Source of the DNA: Mycoemilia scoparia
Taxonomy: Eukaryota; Kickxellomycota; Kickxellomycetes; Kickxellales; Kickxellaceae
Length of the DNA stretch: 30,957 nt
Direction of reading: 5' to 3'
Assembly: GCA_027575805.1 (NCBI GenBank)
Contig: JANBPU010000128.1
Location: 14,666-45,622, forward strand
Shown: piece after piece, positions 1-8,280 of the stretch
How the letters are laid out: each line of letters begins with the position of its first letter
Position numbering within the stretch: the stretch's first letter is position 1
The notes under the pieces: model-generated
Database searches by the model: none
Seen by the model: the letters and a program-made list of their open reading frames with translations, nothing else
Told to the model about the DNA's origin: nothing
Program-made: the position numbers and the translations under genes

Positions 1-552
1 AGAGATGCTCGAGTATGTGGGGCAGGCCTTCTTGGTGCAAGCGATAGATCCGTCCTCTTGGCAGGCACAGGTATTGCAGCCATCATCGGATGGGAAGCTT
101 GGTTTGCCACCGTGCTCCTTGACGCATTTTTCGTATGGAGAGATGCTCGAGTATGTGGGGCAGGCCATTAAAGTACAGACAACAGTACCATCCTCTTGGC
201 AAGCACAGGTGTTGCAGCCATCTTCAGAAGGGAAGCTAGGCTTACCACCATGCTCCTTAACACACTTTTCGTATGGAGAGATGCTCGAGTATGTGGGGCA
301 GGCCTTCTTGGTGCAAGCGATAGATCCGTCCTCTTGGCAGGCACAGGTATTGCAACCATCATCGGATGGGAAGCTTGGTTTGCCACCATGCTCCTTAACA
401 CACTTTTCGTATGGAGAGATGCTCGAGTATGTGGGACAAGCCTTCTTGGTGCAAGCGATAGATCCATCGTGTAGACAAGAGCAGGTGTTGCAGCCATCTT
501 CAGAAGGGAAGCTAGGTTTTCCACCATGCTCCTTAACACACTTTTCGTATGG
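1..552 (-). repeat. 138-bp tandem repeat, four copies, coding for inhibitor units
   Basis: The motif agagatgctcgag (agaaatgctcgag in the last copy) recurs at 1, 139, 277, 415 and 553. The period is exactly 138 bp, or 46 codons, so the frame is kept. Copies at 1-138 and 277-414 are nearly identical. The copy at 139-276 differs in its reactive loop, and the copy at 415-552 is a mosaic of both types. The array continues beyond the left edge. Confidence 0.95.
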
Positions 553-1269
553 AGAAATGCTCGAGTAAGTTGGGTAGTTAGTCGAGTAGGTTGGTTGAGT
601 TGGGTAGTTGGTGGAGTAGGTTGGCTGGGTTGGATATGTTGGTTGAGTTGGATAAGTTGGCTGAGTTGGGTAAGTTGGCTGAGTTGGATAAGTAGGGTGA
701 GTTGGATAAGTTGGGTAAGTCGGCTGGGTTGGATAAGTTGGGTAAGTAGGCTGAGTTGGATAAGTTGGGTAAGTAGGCTGAGTTGGATAGTGAGATGTGC
801 ACTTTGGAGGTTCTTCGGTTGGCCAGGCAGTCGGGTACTTAGAGCATTCAAAGATGGTACACAACTCGACACCGTCCAAGCCACAGAAACAAGTATTACA
901 TCCATCTTTGGCCTTCCAGCTACTCTTACCACCATTCTTGGCGATACAGGCCTTGTAAGGTGAGAGATTGCAGGACTTGGTGTAAAGACTCAGATCAGAA
1001 TCTTTGGGAGCGCTTGCTGTGGCATATAAGCCATTTCCATAGCAAGTAAATTGGGTACAGGCAACGCCACCTCCGGGAAGACAGTAGCAGTAGTTATTGC
1101 ATCCAGTGCTGGCTTCGAACTTTGCGGTCCCATTGTGCCTCTTTACGCAGAGATCGTAGGACTCGAGAGAGGGAGGACAGGGACCGCTGGTATCAGGGAT
1201 CCGAACATAGGCTGATGCGGATGCAGCGATGGCAAGCACAGGCAGAATTACGCTGTTTAGGTATCTCAT
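1..1269 (-). CDS. Secreted multi-domain pacifastin-like protease inhibitor (3' partial)
   Basis: The reading frame runs from an ATG at 1269 without a stop to base 1 (423 codons), so the C-terminus lies outside the window. Residues 1-20 form a signal peptide ending ASA, so the product should be secreted. Six cysteine-rich units follow. Two divergent ones come first (about residues 31-76 and 100-142). A Pro/Thr/Tyr linker (about 145-231) separates them from four near-identical 46-residue units. Each unit has six cysteines in the order C-x(15)-C-N-x-C-x-C-...-G-...-C-T-x(3)-C. This is the pacifastin light-chain signature, although the first gap is longer than the usual 9-12. Pacifastins are canonical serine-protease inhibitors whose reactive bond lies between the last two cysteines. 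Here that loop reads CTQFTC, CTIFEC, CTKKAC, CTKKAC, CTLMAC and CTKKAC. Family assignment rests on the motif; inhibitory activity and targets are inferred. A generic cysteine-rich wall protein is the alternative. Confidence 0.8.
   Translation of the reverse strand, partial: MRYLNSVILPVLAIAASASAYVRIPDTSGPCPPSLESYDLCVKRHNGTAKFEASTGCNNYCYCLPGGGVACTQFTCYGNGLYATASAPKDSDLSLYTKSCNLSPYKACIAKNGGKSSWKAKDGCNTCFCGLDGVELCTIFECSKYPTAWPTEEPPKCTSHYPTQPTYPTYPTQPTYPTYPTQPTYPTYPTHPTYPTQPTYPTQPTYPTQPTYPTQPTYSTNYPTQPTYSTNYPTYSSISPYEKCVKEHGGKPSFPSEDGCNTCSCLHDGSIACTKKACPTYSSISPYEKCVKEHGGKPSFPSDDGCNTCACQEDGSIACTKKACPTYSSISPYEKCVKEHGGKPSFPSEDGCNTCACQEDGTVVCTLMACPTYSSISPYEKCVKEHGGKPSFPSDDGCNTCACQEDGSIACTKKACPTYSSIS
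575..835 (-). repeat. Coding minisatellite for a Pro-Thr-Tyr linker
   Basis: On the minus strand the DNA is built from repeats of CCAACTTA/CCAACTCAG and translates as runs of YPT and QPT. The low-complexity linker joins the two N-terminal cysteine-rich units to the tandem array. Its Thr/Pro content suggests an extended, O-glycosylated spacer typical of fungal secreted or wall proteins (inference). Confidence 0.85.
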
Positions 1270-2058
1270 GGTTTGGTAAAAGTATCTTTGGAAAGGAAGA
1301 TAAAAGGCAGGCAAAGTGCGCTAAGGAGCACTTCTTGGGGGCGGGGAGCAGGCCCTTTTAAGCACCTGGAAGTCGAGCCTGCGCAGAACCAAGAGCCCTG
1401 ATTCCGACAGCCAGAACTGAGCCAAAGCTGGCTCTTTGTGAAAGCAGAAATACCAAAATAGAAACATCAGCAAGAAGACACGAGAGCCTCAGCTGTGGCC
1501 TTCTGCTTGAGGCGACACATCGCACGATGACATCAATATTTTTAGGAAACGACCCCCATAGCCTGTTCTGTGCCGGTTTTGAATGAACTGAAGGACTTTT
1601 GGCCTGGGAAGGCTGAACAGTGTCGGTTAATTATCGGTACTGGTCATGCCCACAATGAAATGCATATCTGGCGCAGCCCCCTCAGGATTGTGGCCAAAAG
1701 AGCATGGATATCTTTTATATCTGGAAAGGGGTATTATGCTGGAAATGCATCTCCCTTGGGCCTGTGTCCACGCCTTGTGATCATAATATGTTTCCCTGGG
1801 TAAGTTACACGTTGATGGCAATACTTGATCATGAACAACTCCCATGCAGGCACCACTAACAGGCCAAGAAAGCCACAAGCCCCTGAAGATGCCGTGGCAT
1901 ACCTGAAAGTCCTGCATAATTCTTCGAATTCAAGTCTTCAATAAGTGCTCTGGCCAACCAAGGGCGTGTAGCTGTACATATATTACAACAACTTTCTATG
2001 CAAAAAATTGAAAGCAATAACTGGTTTTGGCTGTCTACGCTGATTCTCTGTACAGGCT
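1270..2058. other. Intergenic: promoter of the pacifastin-like gene and 3' flank of CMR1
   Basis: Both neighbours are on the minus strand, so this stretch holds the upstream region of the inhibitor gene and the 3' flank of CMR1. Short open frames on both strands have no recognisable domains or codon pattern. Apart from the TATA-like site nothing specific was found. Confidence 0.6.
1354..1363 (-). promoter_or_regulatory. Possible TATA-like element of the pacifastin-like gene
   Basis: The minus strand reads GCTTAAAAGGGCC about 90 bp upstream of the ATG at 1269, next to a GC-rich block (CCCCGCCCCC, about 1338-1347). Position and composition suit a core promoter, but no transcript evidence is available. 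Confidence 0.35.
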
Positions 2059-3684
2059 TCAGCTCCACACAACAACCCTCCCTGAGGCATTTGCCGAAAC
2101 AACAATGGGAAGGTGTGGATGGAACTTATTGACGGCAGGAATTGTCGGCAAGGCGTCGTGGTCGCATAGTCTTCCGACCAGCTCGCCAGAGGTGCCACAG
2201 TAGATGTCTGCCAGGCGGTCCTTGTTTCCGACCACGAAGCATGGCGCGTAGCTGGGGTTTGGGTTCCACGTCGCCCTGAACATCGTCACCCACCGGCCAG
2301 TCTTGACATTGTGCGGGATCTGAATGAGGCTGCCCACGGTCCCCGTCTCCAGGCCTTTTTCCGTATCGAAGTCGAACACACGCACGTTGTGGTCGAAACT
2401 GGTGGTCAGCAGCTTCTTGCCGCCATGGTGGAAATATGACGATGTGACGCTCTTGCTTTCATCTCTGTGCCAAACCTCAGCCGGGATTGGCATGTCATCT
2501 GGCTCTATCGGCGCGATCTTCCTGACGTCCCAGATGCGGGTGGTCCGATCTAGGGATGAGGTCGTGAAGTAGCAGGGCTTGGCCGGATTTACATCCACAC
2601 AACCAACCTTGGCGCCATGCAAAGGCCAGAGGTCATAGTCGCTGCTCTTGGTCCTTATGTCGTGTCTGCCAACCACCCCGTTGTGGCAAGAAAAGAGAAA
2701 GGTCAGAGAGCTGCCAGACCCGTCTATGGAGAATGAGTTTATAACCGGCTCCTCGTCATACTGCAAAATGTCTGTGAATATGCCCGCCTGGCCCAGGTCG
2801 AGCTTTTTGATCATTCCGTCATAGCTGGCTGAGAAAAAGTGCTCTGGGTTCAGTGGCGAAAAGCTGACGCAGCTAATTGTTCCCCCATGTGCTGCGAATC
2901 TAAAGGTGTCTGGCAGAACAACGTCCTCCTCGCTTGCAGCCTCGGGTTTGGGCCCATTCTTTTCCTGCACCGCCTGATTCCACTCGTCCTCAGGGATGCG
3001 CCAGAACCCCAGCGTGCCCTCCTTGTCTCCGGCCCCAACCAGAAGCGAGGTTTTCGACGGATGGACCGCAAGATCGTATGTTCTATATGGAGTCACCGCT
3101 GGCGGCTCACCAAATGTCTGCCGGATGGTGAGGTTTCCAAAGGCTTCTCTAAGCCCTTCTGTCGACTTTGACTCCACCGCCTTGTTTGCATTATTTTCTT
3201 CGCCATTGCTTCTTTCTTCTTTGATCCTTTTGGAATCCAGCACATCGCTCATTGCCGTCTGGAATCCATCAAAGGTCCCTTTGGCGATAATCTTTTCCAG
3301 TTTCAATTCGCCACCATCCCGAAGCTGCCTAAATATCTTTGTCTTGTCTTTGTCATCCTCATCGCTTTCCTCATGCTTGATCTTTGATCCTTGCTGCTGC
3401 TGGCTGCCGTCATCTTTGTCTTCGTCCTGCATTCTTTGCGGCGCCATTTCTGCTTTCATCCCCTGTAAGCGCCTCGACTTGCGTCTTTGTGCCACGGGCC
3501 GTGGGGAATCCTCATGCTTAATTTTTTTTGCCGTGCTGTTGCTACCCGAGTCTTCCTCTTCCTCATTCTTTACCCGTTTCCTAGCAATTTGCTTTTTTGG
3601 GTTCTTCTTGAGCTCGAGTTCCTTCAGTATCTCTTCATTCTTGCGTATGTTTTCTAAGCGCTTCTTTTCATAGTCGGTCAGCAT
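2059..3684 (-). CDS. CMR1: DNA damage-binding WD40 protein CMR1/WDR76
   Basis: Single-exon gene of 541 residues with an ATG at 3684 and TGA at 2059-2061. The N-terminus begins MLTDYEKKRLENIRKNEE, the charged helix typical of the CMR1/WDR76 family. A basic and acidic disordered segment with a short Gln run follows (about 30-160). WD40-type repeats fill the rest, for example the blades containing FFSASYDGMIKKLDL, TTSSLDRTTRIWDVRK and LTTSFDHNVRVFDFD. The length matches yeast Cmr1 (about 520 residues). Family members bind chromatin and UV-damaged DNA and gather in intranuclear quality-control sites under replication stress. The role here follows from family membership. The next gene on the same strand encodes a replicative polymerase subunit, but the 680-bp gap argues for separate promoters. 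Confidence 0.92.
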   Translation of the reverse strand: MLTDYEKKRLENIRKNEEILKELELKKNPKKQIARKRVKNEEEEDSGSNSTAKKIKHEDSPRPVAQRRKSRRLQGMKAEMAPQRMQDEDKDDGSQQQQGSKIKHEESDEDDKDKTKIFRQLRDGGELKLEKIIAKGTFDGFQTAMSDVLDSKRIKEERSNGEENNANKAVESKSTEGLREAFGNLTIRQTFGEPPAVTPYRTYDLAVHPSKTSLLVGAGDKEGTLGFWRIPEDEWNQAVQEKNGPKPEAASEEDVVLPDTFRFAAHGGTISCVSFSPLNPEHFFSASYDGMIKKLDLGQAGIFTDILQYDEEPVINSFSIDGSGSSLTFLFSCHNGVVGRHDIRTKSSDYDLWPLHGAKVGCVDVNPAKPCYFTTSSLDRTTRIWDVRKIAPIEPDDMPIPAEVWHRDESKSVTSSYFHHGGKKLLTTSFDHNVRVFDFDTEKGLETGTVGSLIQIPHNVKTGRWVTMFRATWNPNPSYAPCFVVGNKDRLADIYCGTSGELVGRLCDHDALPTIPAVNKFHPHLPIVVSANASGRVVVWS

Positions 3685-4365
3685 ATCCTTGTGTAATTAT
3701 GATATTGCGCTGCGGTGTTAGGGAAAAAGGGCGTATGTATAATAGGAATATAGTATACACGAAAAAACCACGAACAACCTGTAATCACCTTTTGTGGTTG
3801 TAAGCCACTCGTTTTGGCCCTTTAATTTTTCCCAAGCCTTGATTGTTATTGTTACTATTATTATTATTGTTTTAATTGATTATGCTGATTAATTTACTCA
3901 ATTCTCGGCACCCAACAGAGTAAGCTTTGTGATCTAGTAAACTACCCCTCTGGACCTTTTAGATGCTGCATTCACCTATATTCTGACTCCTTTGTAGAAC
4001 CTCGATCCCCTAGCCATACCCTCAAGATTGAGGACAAACCTTTACAACATAGAATCCCAGCAATTCGTTGAACAGCTATTTATCATCGGTAACTATGACT
4101 TCACAACTACTGTCATCACACACAAAACAATGATACATGGCATTTAATTTGAGCTTTTTGAGGATCTTAAATTATAATAAAGTGATTTAAATCCCAAAGA
4201 TGTTATTATATTAATTAGAGGTCCAAGCAATCCTAATAACAGAAAGTTGACATTGATTTGCAGTATTGAAAGCCCTTATATGGGCTAGCAAACGTGTTGC
4301 TATTTTTTTGTATTTTAAAGAATAAAATCTGGTTTAGAGATTGTGGACCTCCTAAAAGATCGGAG
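3685..4365. other. Intergenic: CMR1 promoter and POLE2 3' flank
   Basis: AT-rich DNA between two minus-strand genes. It includes a short ATT/TTA-rich run near 3845-3870. No open frame, structured RNA or clear core-promoter motif was recognised. Confidence 0.6.
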
Positions 4366-7300
4366 TTATAATGCATCCTTTGGAATTTGGCTATACATCA
4401 CATAGCAGAACAATAAATGGCGGTAATTAGAGTCAGGTCATTTATACAGCAATCGGCAAATAAATAATATCTTGCTTGCTACTTGCCTAAATTGAGATGT
4501 CTTTTTAGCAGGATAGTATGTGAAGAACCCAAAGCTACTTTCAGCAAATGATCCAGGATTGATACAGTGGCAGTCCTCGTAGTTGATCGAATATGCATCG
4601 ATGTTTTCTGCCAAAATGAGCTACAGCACCACCATGATTGATATAAATGCAATTAGAAAACCCCTAATTGATTGGTAACCCAACCTACAGAATTGTAAAC
4701 AGCTTGAGCAGTGACTTACCACATCGGGTACTGGATATAGTCTCATTGCGTGGTCATAAGCCCAGTATATGGGCTGAATATGTGCGGGGAGTGGACAAAG
4801 GTGTCCCTGATCAATCAAAGTCCTTATAAGCTATAACCAGCAAAAATACAAATGTAAATATTTTTCAGGAATAACAATCTATAAAAGATCAGAATATTTT
4901 TTCATTATATGGGTGATAATTTTTGAAGGGTAAATTTTGGTGACTGATGATTATAGGGACAATCAGAGCCAAATGGATGTCCAATTTTACTAGTAAACTT
5001 TCACCCTTCAAAAACAATCGCCCATATATCAGATATTTGCCTTACATGTTTAACCATAGTGGTGCCTTCTTGACTGGACGGTGGAATTAGACAATTGCGA
5101 TGAAGCTTTTTCAACAAGTTTTCACGGAATATGACAATCTCTTGAGTGAAATATCGTAATCTAAATTGCCGGAGATAGGATGATTAAGTATCAAATGAGG
5201 TCTCCCACGTCTGTTTTTGGAATATTGTGCAATGTTTGCCATATGGGTTATGATTTTTGAAGGGTGCCATTTGGTGGTCAACGATTAAAGAGCGCAATTA
5301 TACAGCCAAATGAGTGACTAACCCTTCAAAAACAATATCCCATATCCTCTTACTACTACTACTCCTACTACTTACCTGCAGGGGTTTGTTGTAAAATAGG
5401 CATTCTTTATCTTGCTCCTTGCCTTTTCGGTAAAGAATTCAGAGATGGATGGTGACGGGTAAGCTCCAGAAGACCAATGATCGTTTGGTCCGGGGACAAA
5501 CACGAACTGACAGCTTGTTGCAATGTATGGATACTGAGCTACCATCTCACCAAAATCGGTCCAAAGTTCTGAGAACACAGAGATCAAGCGAAAGAATGTC
5601 AATACTCATCTCTGCTGGTAAGCTCCTTGTAAATTTAATTATACGTATATGTGTGTGTGCATTTTAGTATGGACTTACTCTTGTATTCTTGGGTCTTATT
5701 GCCTCCAAGGACAAAAGGCTCGGAACAGAAGCTTCCAAAGAAGACAAATGTTATTGGGACCTTGTGGCTAGTATATTCGGAAAATAGTGCTTTTAAGGCT
5801 GATATGATCTACATTTTGTATGAGCATACATACATTTCGTTTGTCCATGATTCTACTATTTAGTATGCATATCTCGTGCAAATATTATATGCAATGATAC
5901 TTGCCTGGGGCTTATCCAGCCACACTTCTGCCAAAACAACGATTCTAGCTGATTCGTCAGAAACCTCCAGACTCTTTAGTGTAGACTATATAAAATAAAA
6001 AAGACAATGTCAGACCTGTTTGCAGTTTGTGCTTTATGATCTTAAATTGTAATTTCACCGGAGATTTGAAGGTTACTCGCCGTATTATGGACTTGAACAG
6101 GGCCTCCAAAGAAATTCACATCAGGGAAGAAGAACCTACGAAATAACAAATAATCGATAATAAAGCCATATTAACGTTCCTTCACAACATGTTCACAAAT
6201 CACTTTGAAATATATATCATGAGAATCAAAGTCACCATTTACTTTGTTTTGGATTTTTTTTCTGGTGGCGGCAATCCAAGCTCCTCTACCACGAACACTC
6301 CATCCTTGTAATAGCCGTCAACCAAAACAAGGCATGTTTCGGTAAATAAACCAGTGGCATCGTTGTTTTGTAGCTATATATATATATATACGGCGGAGTT
6401 CAAAAGATTTGGGGCTTGATTTTGTTTTATGGCCAATGACACCTCTAATTATACACAAAGATTTTCTTACCACCTGGGTTAGATCAAGCTCGACATTTCT
6501 GTCCTTGTCTTCCAAAAACATCTTGCCCTCTTCTAGCTGGGAGAGCATTCCGAAAAGTATAAAGCTTTCTTCATCTCTTCCTTGGAGCGATTCAATAGTA
6601 TCGATCTAGCAATATATCCGTATACACCAATTCAAGGCATTCAGTCAAAAATGTAAACAATAAGCAATCGCTTGTAGATCCAGTATTAAATAAAATGTGC
6701 ATACCTTGATGGCATTACCCGATGTAATATTGCCATTTGAATCTCTGCCTCGAAGTGTTGTGACCATGAAATTATCGTTGTGAAGTATCCTCTGCTTTAC
6801 CACCTCGTATCTCTGGCAGAACAAGGCCGATTTGGCTTCAGGGCCTGACAATATATCGAGGGTCTCAAATGGCCTATTAGTGCAACCAACCATAGAAAAT
6901 GGCATCTAACTGACTGAAGCTTCTGGGATTTATAAAACTGCTCTTTTAGTATTACCAGCCAATTCGCTTACTCTTTGAATTGTCTTGTAGAAGTGTCGTA
7001 CCACCATGCCGGCACGTCAAATGCGTCGATCACATGGAAATAGTCTTTTAGGTTTATACCTCCAGCAGTGTCTTTGTCTCCATTAAGTGTGTCTGAGACC
7101 ATGACCTCGGTATTTTGCTTCAAATCCAACATTTTAATGGTTGATTTTAGAGGTTCGAGCTCAACAAGTGGTTTATTAGCTACACATACGCACACAAAAA
7201 CCAATTAAATATACAGTTGGGATCCATCATTACCGAATATCTCCAGAGTTTGGCTATATCAATTACCTTCAAGTTGAATCCATGTTTCTGCAATGGCATT

Positions 7301-7474
7301 TAGCCATGTCTCTGCTTCGTCTTTTGTCAATTTCTGTTGGCATATCTGATCCTCAAGGAACTTGGATGAGTCAACCTTTAATGATAGCGAGAACTTTTTT
7401 GTAAATATCTTGTATACTATTCTTTTGGCTGTCATTCGAGGCAAGCCGACTGGCTTTGATTCCTGGGTCTCCAT
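4366..7474 (-). CDS. DPB2: DNA polymerase epsilon subunit 2 (B-subunit, DPB2/POLE2)
   Basis: Inferred exons, 5' to 3': 7474-7267, 7179-6972, 6873-6705, 6605-6471, 6373-6243, 6135-6077 (or 6093), 5985-5905, 5808-5679, 5568-5376, 5160-5046, 4830-4720, 4620-4487, 4390-4366; about 565 residues. The first ATG is at 7474; the frame extends upstream only through a TTG. Diagnostic segments in order: VIDAFDVPAWWY, GMLSQLEEGKMFLEDKDRNV, DVNFFGGP, RIVVLAEVWLDKP, FVFVPGPNDHW, YFTTNPCR, QGHLCPLPAHIQPIYWAYDH, RLYPVPD and CINPGSF. These match the OB-fold plus inactive calcineurin-like phosphoesterase layout of Pol epsilon B-subunits. The protein links the catalytic subunit to CMG and is needed for replication initiation. 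Exon phases agree everywhere except exon 6 to 7. Introns 7 and 12 begin with GC. Two introns carry inverted-repeat elements. Confidence 0.9.
4391..4486 (-). other. Probable GC-AG intron 12 of POLE2
   Basis: The donor reads TTTAG|GCAAGT and the acceptor TGTATAG. This gives a short last exon and a C-terminus ...SQFSQIPKDAL. A GT donor four bases downstream is possible but yields an unrelated tail. Confidence 0.6.
4907..5027. mobile_element. Inverted-repeat MITE-like element, copy 1 (in POLE2 intron 10)
   Basis: Ends ATAT-GGGTGATAATTTTTGAAGGG and CCCTTCAAAAACAATCGCCC-ATAT form terminal inverted repeats of about 20 bp. The element lies wholly inside the intron 5045-4831, 18 bp from the donor. 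Its interior (about 4950-5003) is the reverse complement of the interior of the copy at 30488-30595 with few mismatches. There is no coding capacity, so it would depend on a transposase elsewhere. Confidence 0.85.
5241..5345. mobile_element. Inverted-repeat MITE-like element, copy 2 (in POLE2 intron 9)
   Basis: Ends ATAT-GGGTTATGATTTTTGAAGGG and CCCTTCAAAAACAATATCCC-ATAT. The element sits inside the intron 5375-5161, one exon away from copy 1. The interior word cagccaaatg is shared with the copy at 29861. It is non-coding. Confidence 0.85.
5809..5904 (-). other. GC-AG intron 7 of POLE2
   Basis: The donor reads CAG|GCAAGT at 5904. The next in-frame GT (GTATCA, four bases further) would break the phase with the following exon. 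The GC donor keeps LAEVWLDKPQ joined in frame to IISALKALF, as the family alignment requires. Confidence 0.8.
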
Positions 7475-8280
7475 CTTGACTTTATTATTAGTAACCAAAA
7501 GTCTTTCCAAGAGATTATAATAAAAGTAACCACAATAGCAGCGATTTGCTTAAAAAAGGGAACTTGGTTTTGAATTAACCACTCTGCCTTAAATTATATT
7601 ATTTACCAATATTTCATTATGGGTGATGTATTCTGAACAAGGCATGTGTTATTTCCTTGATGTACAGAATGACTTTATTTCACAAAAGTTATTAGGTATA
7701 AAAGGGTTTTCTCCCCTCCCACAACCACCACCACTACCAGAAAAAAATTATCCTCAGAAATTATTAAAAAAGTACATGTACACACAAATGGCAGAATTTC
7801 TTTTGAAGGTGTGCCAGAAGAACACCCTGGATAACGGCTGATCAGTAGTGAAATTCGACCGAATACAAAAACAATGTCTAATTGACATAATAGTAATTAA
7901 TAGCAGTAATTGAAAATACAAGCAAGATTGGCTGACTTTTTATCACATTAAGTAATTATTGATGTCCAGGAAAGAAACATTTTTAAAGGAAGAAGAAATA
8001 AAACAATACGGTATAAATAATATTAGAAAAGGCATGACAAACAAAACTATAGGGGACTTTAAATAGAGAGAAAAAAAAGAAGGTATTATAAACTATACTA
8101 TAAAAACGAGATAATAATGAAATATAGTCAGTGGGTGAGAGTTGATATACAAAACATCAAAATTAAGAAATAGAGAATAGAGGGCATCGTTGCAAGCTAT
8201 GACGAAGAAAATGGTATGTTGTTGAATATAGAGTGATGTGGTTGAAGAACAAAGAAAACACATTATTATTATTGTTATTA
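7475..8280. other. Intergenic: POLE2 promoter and 3' flank of the septation kinase
   Basis: AT-rich stretch without a supported gene. Bases 7836-7860 share a 22-base word (one mismatch) with the reverse complement of 26826-26851. A TAATAA run sits immediately after the kinase stop codon at 8281. No clear TATA box or MluI-type cell-cycle box was seen upstream of POLE2. Confidence 0.55.

Noticed and set aside
5..568. Long plus-strand frame of repeated MLEYVGQA units
   Set aside because: It is the antisense of the cysteine-rich tandem repeats. The minus-strand frame from 1269 has a signal peptide and the conserved cysteine pattern.
168..935. Minus-strand frame of 255 codons in the same region
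   Set aside because: It is a shifted frame of the pacifastin-like gene with no cysteine pattern and no proper start.
2996..3673. Plus-strand frame rich in serine and phenylalanine
   Set aside because: Antisense of the charged N-terminal half of CMR1; composition is the mirror of Lys/Glu codons.
4907..5345. Copies 1 and 2 as exact introners like copy 6
   Set aside because: The splice sites of their introns lie 15-75 bases outside the element ends, so insertion into existing introns is equally likely.
7475..7510. Longer N-terminus for POLE2
   Set aside because: It begins at TTG. The first ATG is at 7474.
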